64,000 nt of DNA from IDS-8 sp035304345. GTDB taxonomy: Bacteria; Pseudomonadota; Gammaproteobacteria; Steroidobacterales; Woeseiaceae. Positions 1 to 8,596 of this stretch are shown here, piece after piece. The translations under genes were made by a program, and so were the position numbers. The stretch's first letter is position 1, and the number at the start of each line of letters is the position of its first letter. The stretch covers positions 18,211 through 82,210 of the forward strand of contig DATGQE010000041.1 in the NCBI GenBank assembly GCA_035304345.1, given 5' to 3'. The notes under the pieces were generated by a model. The model did not search any database. It was not told the origin of the DNA and saw nothing but the letters and a program-made list of their open reading frames with translations.

Positions 1-264
1 AACCGGCCGGGGGATGCTCCCGGCCGCTGAGATTCCAGGTTCCGTCGGAACCGGCCGCCGTCCCGGCACCCGGGGGAACGCCCCCGGCGCCCGTCGGCCC
101 CGTCACAAAAGAGGCGGAATTCTATAGATTCGCCGCCGCCGGGTCAACGCGGCCCCCGGTGCCGAAAGCCCCACGCGCTTCAATGGCTTGGGTGCCCGCC
201 GCCACCCGCCCGGGGTGACGCCGTCGGTCGCCAATGGGCGACGATTCAGGCATTATCGTCGGCC
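1..264. other. Intergenic region upstream of ispB with two GC-rich hairpins
   Basis: No gene is seen in this stretch. It holds two perfect inverted repeats: an 8-bp stem at 4-11/19-26 with a 7-nt loop, and a 7-bp stem at 70-76/81-87 with a 4-nt loop. Neither has a T-run, so they are more likely leader structures of a leftward transcript than terminators. In many gammaproteobacteria rplU-rpmA is divergent from ispB, so the leftward transcript is probably rplU, just outside the window (inference). Confidence 0.4.
119..147 (-). promoter_or_regulatory. Putative leftward sigma-70 promoter (rplU side)
   Basis: On the minus strand TTGACC (147-142) is followed after 17 bp by TAGAAT (124-119), embedded in the AT-rich patch of an otherwise GC-rich region. 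Transcription would run out of the left edge of the window, where rplU is expected from conserved gene order. The target gene is not visible. Confidence 0.4.
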
Positions 265-1263
265 ATGCAAGTCGCCGAACGTGCCGCCGCTTCCCTGTCC
301 TTCGAGGACGTCGCACGACTCGCGGGGCCGGAGATGGCCGCCGTCGACGACCTGATCCGGGAATCCCTGAAAAGCGACGTGATGCTCGTTTCGCAGGTCT
401 CGGAATACATCGTGACGAGCGGCGGCAAGCGCCTGCGCCCGCTCATCGTCCTCCTCGCCGCCCGTGCCCTGGGTTACGGCGGGCGCCAGCACCTTCTCGC
501 GGCGGCCATCATCGAGTTCATCCACACGGCCACGCTGCTGCACGACGACGTGGTGGATTCCTCGGCCCGGCGCCGCGGGCGCGATACGGCCAACACGGTG
601 TTCGGCAACCAGGCGAGCGTGCTCGTGGGCGACTTCCTGTACTCGCGGGCCTTCCAGATGATGGTGGATCTCGGCCGCATGCGGGTCATGCAGATCCTGG
701 CAGACGCGACCAACACCATCGCCGCCGGCGAGGTCATGCAGCTCATGAACGTGCACGACCCCGACCTCTCCGAGGCGAGCTACCGCCAGGTGATCTACCG
801 CAAGACGGCCCGCCTGTTCGAGGCGGGGGCACAGATCGCGGCCGTGCTCGCGGAGCGCAACGCCGCCGACGAGGAAGCGATGATCCGCTATGGCCAGAAC
901 CTGGGTACGGCCTTCCAGCTCGTCGACGATGCCCTGGACTACGGCGCCTCGGCCGACGAGCTCGGCAAGAACCTCGGCGACGACCTCGCCGAGGGCAAGA
1001 TGACGCTGCCCTTGATCTACGCCATGGCGCGGGCCAGCGAGGGCGAGCGGCGCATGATCCGGGCCGCCGTCGAGGCCGGCGGGCTCGAGCGCCTCGACGA
1101 CATCCGCGCCGTCATCGAGTCCACCGGCGCGCTGCGTTACACCGAGCAGCGCGCACGCGAAGCCGCCGACCAGGCGATCGAGGCCCTGTCCGGCGTGCCC
1201 GACTCGGAGCACCGGCGGGCGCTGGTCGCGATCGCCCGCTTCGCCGTCGACCGCCGCTCCTGA
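265..1263 (+). CDS. ispB: Octaprenyl-diphosphate synthase (polyprenyl synthetase)
   Basis: Trans-isoprenyl diphosphate synthase of 332 aa that elongates farnesyl diphosphate with IPP to make the ubiquinone side chain; cytosolic. Both aspartate-rich Mg2+-diphosphate motifs are intact: first DDVVD at residues 94-98 after LLH, second DDALD at 221-225 after QLV. GGKRLRP at 53-59 is the conserved IPP-binding segment. Length matches IspB (about 320-330 aa). The ATG is preceded by a CATTAT -10-like hexamer in a short leader with no strong Shine-Dalgarno. It is a housekeeping gene, unrelated to the polysaccharide genes that follow, and probably marks the chromosomal backbone to the left of the accessory block. 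Chain length cannot be fixed from sequence alone; the ispB assignment rests on family and the divergent leftward promoter. Confidence 0.93.
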   Translation: MQVAERAAASLSFEDVARLAGPEMAAVDDLIRESLKSDVMLVSQVSEYIVTSGGKRLRPLIVLLAARALGYGGRQHLLAAAIIEFIHTATLLHDDVVDSSARRRGRDTANTVFGNQASVLVGDFLYSRAFQMMVDLGRMRVMQILADATNTIAAGEVMQLMNVHDPDLSEASYRQVIYRKTARLFEAGAQIAAVLAERNAADEEAMIRYGQNLGTAFQLVDDALDYGASADELGKNLGDDLAEGKMTLPLIYAMARASEGERRMIRAAVEAGGLERLDDIRAVIESTGALRYTEQRAREAADQAIEALSGVPDSEHRRALVAIARFAVDRRS

Positions 1264-1271
1264 GACCCGCG

Positions 1272-1300
1272 TTGACAGCGGTATCCCGCGCGCATATGTT
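1272..1300 (+). promoter_or_regulatory. Strong sigma-70 promoter of the GH10 gene
   Basis: A perfect TTGACA at 1272-1277 is followed by a 17-bp spacer and TATGTT at 1295-1300. The predicted start of transcription (about 1307) is only some six bases before the ATG at 1313, so the mRNA is nearly leaderless. The -10 overlaps the palindromic operator at 1297-1310. Confidence 0.75.
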
Positions 1301-1310
1301 AGCGCTATCA
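1297..1310. promoter_or_regulatory. LacI-type operator (xyl-box) at the GH10 promoter
   Basis: TGTTAGCGCTATCA, a 14-bp imperfect palindrome around TAGCGCTA. It covers the end of the -10 and the transcription start, a position at which bound repressor blocks polymerase. It matches the XylR-type box remembered from Caulobacter and Xanthomonas xylose/xylan genes (TGGTAGCGCTAACA-like). Related boxes occur at 8536, 34837, 47998 and 48055. Confidence 0.75.
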
Positions 1311-1312
1311 GC

Positions 1313-2437
1313 ATGAGCGGGCCGAGACGCCAATCCCGATCGCTCCCCCGGTGCCCGGCGCTGGCCCTCTGCCTCCTCGTCGGCCTCGCCGCCCGCGCGG
1401 AGCCCGCCTGCGACCCGGAGGCGGCCACGAACGGCGCCGGCCTGCGGGCGCTCGCGGAATTCCCGCTCGGGGTTGCCGTCCCCGGCGCCCCGTGGCCGCA
1501 CGACCTGCTGGCGAGCCCCGAGCGGCAGGCGCTGGTCGAACGGCATTTCAACAGCATCACCGCCGAGAACATCATGAAGATGGCCTACCTGCAGCCGGCG
1601 CCGGGCCGCTTCACGTTCGAGCACGCCGACGGGCTCGTCGACTACGCCCGGGAGCACGGCATGCTGGCGCACGGCCATACCCTCGTGTGGCACCGGCAGG
1701 CACCGCGCTGGATGAACCGCTACGAGGGCTCGCGGGACGACTTCATCGAGCTGTTGCGAACGCATGTGGCCACCGTCGCCGCCCACTTTGCAGGGAGGCT
1801 CGAGAGCTGGGACGTCGTGAACGAAGCGTTCGACGACGGCGACCCTCCGGACTGGCGCCGCACGATCTGGTGGGAGAACATCGGCCCCGAGTACGTCGAG
1901 ATCGCGTTCCGCGCCGCGCGCGCCGCCGATCCGCACGCGGCTCTTTATTACAACGACTACAACATCTCGGGCGCGCACGGCCCGGCGAAGCTGGACCGGG
2001 TTCTCGTCATGGTGGACGACTTCCTGGCACGCGGCGTCCCGATCGACGGGGTGGGCTTCCAGATGCACATCGATACCGATGCACCGGGCCCGGCCGCGAT
2101 GCGCGAGGCGTTCGCCAAGGTGGTGGCGCGCAACCTCAAGGTGCGCGTATCGGAGCTCGACGTCTCCGTGAACCAGTCGCGCCGCTACCAGGAGCTCACG
2201 CCGGAAGTCGCCGCGCGCCAGGCGCGCCGCTACGCCGAGGTCGCCCGTGCCTACCAGGCGGCCGTGCCGCCAGGGCTCCGGGGCGGCATCACGCTCTGGG
2301 GCATCACCGACGGCGACAGCTGGATACCGGGATTCCGGAACCGGCCGGACTGGCCGCTGCTCTTCGACGCCGATTTCGGCGCCAAGCCGGCTTTCTGCGG
2401 GTTCGCGGACGGCCTGCGGACGGCGGCCGGGGAGTGA
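1313..2437 (+). CDS. GH10 endo-1,4-beta-xylanase, exported
   Basis: Endo-acting xylanase of 374 aa that cuts the xylan backbone. An N-terminal signal peptide (about residues 1-30, hydrophobic core ALALCLLVGLAA) is followed by a single GH10 barrel. The acid/base is E171 in SWDVVNEAFDD and the nucleophile E281 in VRVSELDVSV; LYYNDYN and the C-terminal GGITLWGITDGDSW are also family hallmarks. No carbohydrate-binding module is present. The ATG is chosen because it gives the signal peptide and lies just after the promoter and operator; there is no room for a Shine-Dalgarno, so translation may start leaderlessly. The JmjC/cupin gene starts 5 bp downstream. It supplies oligomers for TonB receptor 1. 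Secretion versus periplasmic location is not decided by sequence. Confidence 0.95.
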   Translation: MSGPRRQSRSLPRCPALALCLLVGLAARAEPACDPEAATNGAGLRALAEFPLGVAVPGAPWPHDLLASPERQALVERHFNSITAENIMKMAYLQPAPGRFTFEHADGLVDYAREHGMLAHGHTLVWHRQAPRWMNRYEGSRDDFIELLRTHVATVAAHFAGRLESWDVVNEAFDDGDPPDWRRTIWWENIGPEYVEIAFRAARAADPHAALYYNDYNISGAHGPAKLDRVLVMVDDFLARGVPIDGVGFQMHIDTDAPGPAAMREAFAKVVARNLKVRVSELDVSVNQSRRYQELTPEVAARQARRYAEVARAYQAAVPPGLRGGITLWGITDGDSWIPGFRNRPDWPLLFDADFGAKPAFCGFADGLRTAAGE

Positions 2438-2442
2438 GCGCG

Positions 2443-3525
2443 ATGGGAGCACCGGCGACATCGCGCGACGGGAACGGCAGATCGCCGGAGGCCATTCCCC
2501 ACGTCGATGTCCTCGAGGACGTGTCCTTCGAGCGCTTTCACGGGGAGATCCGGCCCGCCGGACGGCCGGTGCTGCTCAAGGGCGCCGTGCTCGGCTGGCC
2601 GGCCGTCCAGGCAGGCCGCACCTCCGCGGAGGCCGCGGTCGCCTACCTGAAGGGCTTCGACCGCGGGCACCCGGTAGAAACCATCCTCGGCCGGCCCGAG
2701 ATCGAGGGCCGCTTCTTCTACAACGAGCGTCTCGACGGCCTCAATTTCGCCCGCATGCCCGAGCGCATCGGCGTCACGCTGGAGCGCATCCTGAATGCGC
2801 GCAACGACCCCCGCCCGCCGTCGTTCTACATCCAGTCGGCTTCCATCCCGGATTACCTGCCCGGCTTCGCGCAGGCGAACTGGCTGCCGCTGCCCGATCC
2901 GCCCGTGGCGCCGCGCATCTGGGTCGGCAACCGCATCACCGTCCAGGCGCACTTCGACCTGAGCGAGAACCTCGCCTGCTGCGTCGCCGGGCGGCGCCGC
3001 TTCACGCTGTTCCCGCCCGAGCAGACGCCGAACCTGTACCCCGGCCCGTTCGAGCTCACCCTGGCCGGTCCGCCCGTCAGCATGGTGCGGCTCGACGCCC
3101 CTGACCTCGAGCGCCATCCGAATTTCGAGATCGCGCGCCGGCACGCGCTGCGCGCCGAGCTCGAGCCCGGCGACGTCCTGTACCTGCCCTACTTCTGGTG
3201 GCACCACGTCGAGGCGCTCGAGGACTTCAACGTGCTCGTGAACTACTGGTGGAACGACGCCGAGCGGGACCTGGGCTCGCCGTTCGATGCCCTCCTGCAC
3301 GCGTTGCTCGCGATTCGCGACCTGCCGGAGCAGCAGCGCGCGGCCTGGCGCATGATGTTCGGCCACTACGCGTTCGGGGAGAACGGCGACCCGGTGGCGC
3401 ACCTGCCGCCCGAAGCCCGGGGATCGCTCGGACCGCACGACGCGCACCAGCGCCGGGACATCCGCCTGCGCCTGATCGCGGCGCTGGCGCGCGAGGCCGG
3501 CATCGGGCCGCCGGGGCGGCGATGA
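2443..3525 (+). CDS. Cupin-like JmjC (cupin_8) protein
   Basis: A 360-aa JmjC/cupin_8 protein of the kind annotated as Pass1-related beside TonB receptors. The facial triad of an Fe(II)/2-oxoglutarate dioxygenase is visible: H170-F-D172 in VQAHFDLSEN and H254/H255 in FWWHHVEAL. RFTLFPPEQ and the PGDVLYLPYFWWHH turn are family hallmarks, so it is probably an active oxygenase, substrate unknown. No signal peptide, so cytoplasmic. The ATG is 5 bp after the GH10 stop and the gene overlaps GH43 by ATGA, so it is co-transcribed with two xylan hydrolases. A paralogue sits at 42850-43884 in the second receptor locus. The repeated pairing with receptor and halogenase-like genes suggests a shared but unknown role. 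Confidence 0.85.
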   Translation: MGAPATSRDGNGRSPEAIPHVDVLEDVSFERFHGEIRPAGRPVLLKGAVLGWPAVQAGRTSAEAAVAYLKGFDRGHPVETILGRPEIEGRFFYNERLDGLNFARMPERIGVTLERILNARNDPRPPSFYIQSASIPDYLPGFAQANWLPLPDPPVAPRIWVGNRITVQAHFDLSENLACCVAGRRRFTLFPPEQTPNLYPGPFELTLAGPPVSMVRLDAPDLERHPNFEIARRHALRAELEPGDVLYLPYFWWHHVEALEDFNVLVNYWWNDAERDLGSPFDALLHALLAIRDLPEQQRAAWRMMFGHYAFGENGDPVAHLPPEARGSLGPHDAHQRRDIRLRLIAALAREAGIGPPGRR

Positions 3526-5249
3526 GCCGCGGGCACGCCGCCCTGCTGCCCGTGGCCGTCCTGCTCGCGGGCGCGGCGCTGGCCGGCACGCCGCCGCCGG
3601 CAGCCGTGTTCGAGTGGTTCGAGTACAGCGGGCACGATGACGTGTTCGATGAGCCGCTCGCGGATGCCGGGTACCGCAACCCGATCGTGGCCGGCTTCTT
3701 CCCCGATCCCAGCATCACGCGCCGCGGCGACGACTGGTACATGGTGCACTCGTCGTTCGCGTACACGCCCGGCCTGCCGGTCCTGCACAGCCGCAATCTC
3801 GTCGACTGGCGCCTCGTGGGTCATGCGCTCACGCGCGAGCAGCAGGTGCGCCTGACCGGCCTGGGCGTCTCCCGCGGCATCTTCGCGCCGACGATCCGCT
3901 ATCACGACGGGCTCTTCTGGCTGGTCACCACCGCCGTCGATGCGGGCGGCAATTTCCTCCTCACCGCTGCCGACCCGGCCGGGCCGTGGTCCGAGGCGGC
4001 CTGGCTGCCGGAAATCGACGGCATCGACCCGGACCTGTTCTTCGACGACGACGGCCGCGCCTGGATCGCCCACAACGGACCGCCCGAAGGGGCGCCCCGG
4101 TACGACGGCCACCGCGCGATCTGGCTGTGGGAATTCGACGCGGAAGCGCGACGCGTGGTCCCGGGCTCCGGGCGGGTGATCGTGGACGCGGGCACCAACC
4201 CGGCGGCACGGCCGATCTGGATCGAGGCCCCGCACCTTTATAAGGAGAACGGCTGGTATTACCTGTTGTGCGCCGAGGGCGGCACCGGTTACGACCACTC
4301 CGCCGTAGTGTTCAGGGCGCGGCGCCTGGACGAGCCGTTCGTGCCGTACGCGGGCAACCCCATCCTCACGCAGCGCAACCTCGACCCGGCCCGCCCGGCT
4401 CCCGTGACCAGCGCGGGCCACGCGGACCTCGTGCGGACCCCGGAGGGCGAGTGGTGGGCCGTGTTCCTCGCCACCCGCCCCTACGAGCGGATCTACTACA
4501 ACACCGGGCGGGAGACCTTCCTGCTCCCGGTGCGCTGGCAGGACGGCTGGCCGGTGATCCTCGACGCGGGCCTGCCGGTCCCGTGGCAGGCGCCCCGCCC
4601 GTACCCGGACCGTCGGGAAACGGTAACCGCGCCCCTCACCGGCAACTTCACGTGGCGGGACGAGTTCGCGGCCGGCACGCTCGACCTGCACTGGTCGATG
4701 CTGCGGGGCTTCGATCGCGACTGGTTTACGCTCGCCGGCGGCACCCTGGTGATGCGGCCGAAGGCGGAGCCCATGAGCACGCTGGAGCAGCCCGCGTACC
4801 TGGGACGCCGCCAGCAGCACCTCGCCTGGCGCGCCACGACCGCGCTGCGCCTGCCGGCCGGCACGGGCATGTCCGCCGGCCTCGTGGCCTTCCAGAACGA
4901 GACGCACCATTACTACCTCGGCGTACGCCGGCGGCAGGCAGGCGGTTACACGCTGTTCCTGGAGCAGGCGAGCGGCTCACTCCCGCAAACGATCCGCTCG
5001 ATCGCCCTCGAGGGGCAACCCGGCGAGCGCATCGTGCTCGGCATGTCGGGCGATGCTGGCCGCATCGGCTTCGACTGGCAGCTCGGCGATCGCGAACCGG
5101 AAAGCCTCGCCGAAGGACTGGACGCGAAGCTCCTGAGCACCGAGGTGGCCGGCGGCTTCGTCGGCACCACCGTCGGGCCGCACGCGCGCCTGGAGCCTTG
5201 GCAGGCGGCCGGCGGGCGACCCGGCGGGCGGTACCGCCGATCGCGGTAG
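3522..5249 (+). CDS. GH43 beta-xylosidase/alpha-arabinofuranosidase, exported
   Basis: A 575-aa exported enzyme: signal peptide (residues 1-22), GH43 five-bladed propeller (about 50-370) and a C-terminal beta-sandwich (about 385-560) as found in longer GH43 xylosidases. Catalytic residues: base D62 (GFFPDPS), pKa modulator D169 (GIDPDLFF) and acid E235 (IWIEAPHLY). It should trim xylo-oligosaccharides or arabinose branches in the periplasm; sequence does not separate the two. The ATG overlaps the preceding stop (ATGA), is the only start that yields a signal peptide, and excludes the longer in-frame opening upstream. The last codons lie inside a large hairpin that seems to be the operon terminator. 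Confidence 0.92.
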   Translation: MSRGHAALLPVAVLLAGAALAGTPPPAAVFEWFEYSGHDDVFDEPLADAGYRNPIVAGFFPDPSITRRGDDWYMVHSSFAYTPGLPVLHSRNLVDWRLVGHALTREQQVRLTGLGVSRGIFAPTIRYHDGLFWLVTTAVDAGGNFLLTAADPAGPWSEAAWLPEIDGIDPDLFFDDDGRAWIAHNGPPEGAPRYDGHRAIWLWEFDAEARRVVPGSGRVIVDAGTNPAARPIWIEAPHLYKENGWYYLLCAEGGTGYDHSAVVFRARRLDEPFVPYAGNPILTQRNLDPARPAPVTSAGHADLVRTPEGEWWAVFLATRPYERIYYNTGRETFLLPVRWQDGWPVILDAGLPVPWQAPRPYPDRRETVTAPLTGNFTWRDEFAAGTLDLHWSMLRGFDRDWFTLAGGTLVMRPKAEPMSTLEQPAYLGRRQQHLAWRATTALRLPAGTGMSAGLVAFQNETHHYYLGVRRRQAGGYTLFLEQASGSLPQTIRSIALEGQPGERIVLGMSGDAGRIGFDWQLGDREPESLAEGLDAKLLSTEVAGGFVGTTVGPHARLEPWQAAGGRPGGRYRRSR

Positions 5250-5275
5250 CGCCCGCCCGTCGCCTTCTTTTTCTT
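5223..5275 (+). terminator. Rho-independent terminator overlapping the GH43 3' end
   Basis: Nested perfect inverted repeat: GGCGGGCG (5223-5230) pairs with CGCCCGCC (5250-5257) and, inside a single G-G mismatch, TACCGC (5232-5237) pairs with GCGGTA (5243-5248), loop CGATC. A T-rich tract (TTCTTTTTCTTATT) ends at 5275. The upstream arm and loop lie within the last GH43 codons. The 8-9 nt gap between stem and T-run is somewhat long. TonB receptor 1 ends at 5274 on the other strand, so the hairpin may serve both converging transcripts. Confidence 0.6.
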
Positions 5276-8200
5276 ATTCGAAGAAGCCCCGGACGATGAT
5301 GCTGTAGCGCCGGTCGTTCATGAACCAGCTGCGCGGGGCCTGGCGCAGGTCGTCGTGAATGATCGCGGAGGTGCGTATCACCTCGTTCAGCAGGTTCACG
5401 CCCTGCACGCCGACCTTCCAGTTGTCGTTGATGTTGTAGAAGACCGAGCCGTCGAGCTGGCCCGTCGCCTCGTTCACGATCGGCTGGAAGGGCACGATCA
5501 CGTCACGGATCGTCAGCAGGAACTCGTCACGCCACGACCAGGCGAGCCGCGCCGACCACTTCTCGTTGTCGTAGAACGGCGCGATGTTGATCGTGTGCCG
5601 GGACAGGCCCTCGAGTGGCAGCCGGCTGATGTCGACGGTGGACTGGTTGCCGGCCGCGACGTCCGGATCGGTCTCCGACAACGTGCTCTGCGGCACGTTG
5701 CTGGAATCGACGTACGTGTAGTTGGCCGCCAGCCCGAACCCGCTGAGCCAGCCGCCCAGGAACTCGTAGGTCTGCTGGTACGCGATCTCGAAGCCGTCGA
5801 TCTCGCCGACTTCCTTCGAGTTGACCGCCGTCGTGACGATCGCGTCGAAGGTGGCGCCGTTGTTCGTGAAACTCAGGCGCTGGACGTCGTTCGTCCGGAT
5901 GTTCTTGAGGTCCTTCGTGAACAGCGCCACGCTGATCTGGCCGACGTCGCTGAAGTACCACTCGAACGTCAGGTCGATGTTGTCGGATTCGACCGGCAAC
6001 AGGTAGGGGTTGCCCGCGTTGAAGCGCCCGATCGGCCGCCCGCCGCCTGCCTCGATGTCTTCCGCGTTCGTCTGCAGGTTGATGTCGTAGTACGCGCGCG
6101 TCAGGCCGAAGTCGGGCGGCGCGATGCCCTTGAAGTACGCGGCGCGGAACTGCACCCCGTTGCCGACCTCGAGCTTCAGGTTCAGGCTCGGCAGCCAGAA
6201 GTCGTAGTCCAGCTCCGCCGTGAACGGCGTGATCGCGCCGTTCGCGTAATCACGCGCCTGTTGCCGCACGTCCGGCGGCAGCTCGCAGAAGGCGCTGACC
6301 GACTGTCCCGGCTCGTCCGGTATGCACTCCTCGTCCGAGGTGAACGTCTGGAACTGGAAGCTCTGGAAGCCGCTTGCCTCGCGCTTGGTATCGGAGTAGC
6401 GCAGGCCGACGTTACCCGAGAGCGACCACCCGTTGTCCAGCGACTTGCCGAACTCCACCATGAAGTAGGCGGCGTTGTTCGTCTCCTTGACCGGGTTGAT
6501 CTCACCCGGCAGGAACGGCGTACCGGGCACGACTCCCGGGCGCGAGGCGAGCGGCATCCACGACGGGGTGGCACCCCTGGCACGCCACAGGTCGGCAATG
6601 GCGGCCGCGTACGTGACGTACTCGTGGTACTGCTCCGCCGTGTTGCCGGCGTAGAACAGCCGGCCCTCCGACAGCGGGTTCCTGGTCTCGCCGTCGAAGA
6701 AGTTGTCGAACCGGAACACTTCCAGGTTGCTCGGTGCCGCCGGGTCGTCAAACCACACCGGCCCGCCACCGCCCCAGATCTCGCTCAGGCTGCCCCAGTT
6801 GTAGGTGGAGAACCGCGCCGTCTGGTCGCGCTCGGCGAAGCGATAGCCGAACTGGATCGATTCGATCCAGTCGTGGTCGGCGAACACGCGCTCGGCATCG
6901 ATGCGGAAGGCGTCCGAGGTGCCTTCGCTGGCCTCGATGTGGTCCATCGCCGAGCGGTAGAAGGAGTTGTACGGATCCTCGAAGCTTTCGTGACCGGGGC
7001 CCATGTACGTCGGGCAGAACTGGTCGGGGGGACCGTCGCACAGGATCGGCGGCGTGAACTCGACCGTCGGGATGTCGTCACCGTCGAGGTCGATCATCAC
7101 GTTCTGGTAGGTGGAACCCCAGATCGTGGTGTCCAGGTTGTCCACGGTCGACTTCACGTGCTGGTAGTCGAAGCTGAGGGCCCAGTCTTCGCTCACGTTC
7201 CACACGAAGTTGAACGCGAGATCGTTCGTGACGAACCGCTGCTTGACGTCGCGGCGGATGTTGTTGCTCTGGAGGCCGAGCAGCGGCGTCCGCGGATTGC
7301 CGCTGAACTGGTCGTCGCGCCAGCCCGCGTCGCCCGTGATGAAGCCGCGATCGAACAGGCCGCTGTCGTCGAACTGGAACGTCGTGCCCGGCACCGCGCG
7401 GGAGTCGGCGATGCCGGTGTTCTGGTCGTTGCCGGTGACGTTGTCCGTCGCGATCTCGACCACGCGCTCGGTCCACGCCTCGCGCGAATCCGAGCGCAGG
7501 AACTGGAAGGTCGCTTCCATGTCGTCGTTCGGGCTGCGCCACTGCAGCGCGCCGGAGTACCCGTAACGCTCGCGATCGAACTCCTGGCTGCCGGCGACCG
7601 CGCCGCGCGGGAAGAACACCTGCCCGACGGGCGTTTCGCCGCCGCCGGTGTCGATCACGTCGCCGCTCGAATACAGCGTGCGCTGGGCGAAGTTGGATAC
7701 CTGGAAGCGATCCGCGCGTGACAGGACCTGCGAATAGACCGCGCTGCCGAGGATCCCGAACTCGCCGACGTCGGTGTCCCAGCGCATGCTGCCGAGCAAC
7801 GACCCGGTCGGCGAGTTCTCCTTGATGAAGTCGCTGTAGTTGTTCTCGAGCGAGAATCCGAGCACCCGGTCGTCGCTGTCGAACGGTTTGCGCGTGCGCA
7901 GGTTGACCGTGCCGGCGATGCCGCCTTCGACCATGTTGGCCGAGGGGCTCTTGAACACGTCCACGCCGGCCAGAAGCTCGGGGGGCACGTCCGCGAAGCT
8001 CAGGCCGCGCCCGTTGTTCGCCGTGAAGGAGTCGCGCCCGTTGACCTCGCTGCGCACGTAGGTCAGGCCACGCACCACCACGCCGCTGCCCTCGACCGAG
8101 AAGTGATCGGGATCGCGACCGGCCGCGAAGCGATTGATCGCGACGCCGGGGACCCTCTGCAGCGCCTCGGTGACGGAGCGGTCCGCGAGCGCACCGATGT

Positions 8201-8501
8201 CCTCGGCCGTGACCGAGTCCACGATGACGTTCGAGAACTGCTTGATGTCCTGCGCCGACTGCAGGCTGCCGCGCACGCCGCGCACCACGATCTCCTCGGG
8301 ACGCCGGTCGTCCTCGGAGAGTCGCATGCTCTGCGTCTGCGCGCGCCGGTCGTCGGCCTGGCTCGTGGTATCGGTATCATCCTCCTGCGCATACGCCGGC
8401 GGAACCGCGACGGCGGTCAGCGCCAGCCACGGTATGCTGGCGCGAACGGCGGATGCGAGTGCAGTCAGACGATAGCTGTTGAGCGGTTTCTCCCCCGGCA
8501 T
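5274..8501 (-). CDS. TonB-dependent receptor 1 (xylan locus)
   Basis: Outer-membrane active transporter of 1075 aa, Xanthomonas/Caulobacter type. Signal peptide to about A38 (PPAYA), TonB box EEIVVRG at about 69-75, plug domain (about 80-210, with QRVPGVAINR and GGIAGTVNLRT), then a long beta-barrel. No STN signalling domain, so it transports rather than relays a signal. The C-terminus is RGFFE: one acidic residue follows the usual terminal phenylalanine. The start is preceded by a GGGGGA Shine-Dalgarno. Position next to GH10/GH43, and a xyl-box at its promoter, indicate xylo-oligosaccharides as ligand (inference). Strong promoter TTGACA-16-TATGAT at 8583-8556 with the operator at the transcription start. 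Confidence 0.93.
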   Translation of the reverse strand: MPGEKPLNSYRLTALASAVRASIPWLALTAVAVPPAYAQEDDTDTTSQADDRRAQTQSMRLSEDDRRPEEIVVRGVRGSLQSAQDIKQFSNVIVDSVTAEDIGALADRSVTEALQRVPGVAINRFAAGRDPDHFSVEGSGVVVRGLTYVRSEVNGRDSFTANNGRGLSFADVPPELLAGVDVFKSPSANMVEGGIAGTVNLRTRKPFDSDDRVLGFSLENNYSDFIKENSPTGSLLGSMRWDTDVGEFGILGSAVYSQVLSRADRFQVSNFAQRTLYSSGDVIDTGGGETPVGQVFFPRGAVAGSQEFDRERYGYSGALQWRSPNDDMEATFQFLRSDSREAWTERVVEIATDNVTGNDQNTGIADSRAVPGTTFQFDDSGLFDRGFITGDAGWRDDQFSGNPRTPLLGLQSNNIRRDVKQRFVTNDLAFNFVWNVSEDWALSFDYQHVKSTVDNLDTTIWGSTYQNVMIDLDGDDIPTVEFTPPILCDGPPDQFCPTYMGPGHESFEDPYNSFYRSAMDHIEASEGTSDAFRIDAERVFADHDWIESIQFGYRFAERDQTARFSTYNWGSLSEIWGGGGPVWFDDPAAPSNLEVFRFDNFFDGETRNPLSEGRLFYAGNTAEQYHEYVTYAAAIADLWRARGATPSWMPLASRPGVVPGTPFLPGEINPVKETNNAAYFMVEFGKSLDNGWSLSGNVGLRYSDTKREASGFQSFQFQTFTSDEECIPDEPGQSVSAFCELPPDVRQQARDYANGAITPFTAELDYDFWLPSLNLKLEVGNGVQFRAAYFKGIAPPDFGLTRAYYDINLQTNAEDIEAGGGRPIGRFNAGNPYLLPVESDNIDLTFEWYFSDVGQISVALFTKDLKNIRTNDVQRLSFTNNGATFDAIVTTAVNSKEVGEIDGFEIAYQQTYEFLGGWLSGFGLAANYTYVDSSNVPQSTLSETDPDVAAGNQSTVDISRLPLEGLSRHTINIAPFYDNEKWSARLAWSWRDEFLLTIRDVIVPFQPIVNEATGQLDGSVFYNINDNWKVGVQGVNLLNEVIRTSAIIHDDLRQAPRSWFMNDRRYSIIVRGFFE

Positions 8502-8535
8502 GTGGCCATCCCCCGCATTTTGTTGTGATCGTTAA

Positions 8536-8549
8536 CGTTAGCGCTAACA
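8536..8549. promoter_or_regulatory. LacI-type operator (xyl-box) between TonB receptor 1 and the halogenase operon
   Basis: CGTTAGCGCTAACA; ten central bases are a perfect palindrome (GTTAGCGCTAAC extends it to 12). For the minus-strand receptor promoter it sits at +1 to +14. For the rightward operon it lies between a weak TTAACG (8532-8537) and TATCAT (8555-8560), 17 bp apart, so one operator could control both divergent units. An adjoining TAACGTTA palindrome (8533-8540) overlaps it. Confidence 0.75.
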
Positions 8550-8555
8550 TGGATT

Positions 8556-8583
8556 ATCATAGACCTCGAATTGCCTTTGTCAA
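8556..8583 (-). promoter_or_regulatory. Promoter of TonB receptor 1
   Basis: Minus strand: TTGACA at 8583-8578, 16-bp spacer, TATGAT at 8561-8556. Predicted transcript starts near 8549, giving a leader of about 48 nt before the ATG at 8501. Confidence 0.7.
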
Positions 8584-8596
8584 GGGGGAGATCACC

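Noticed and set aside
5355..7721. 788-codon open frame opposite TonB receptor 1
   Set aside because: Antisense shadow in the frame complementary to the GC-rich third positions; no recognisable motif, no ribosome-binding site.
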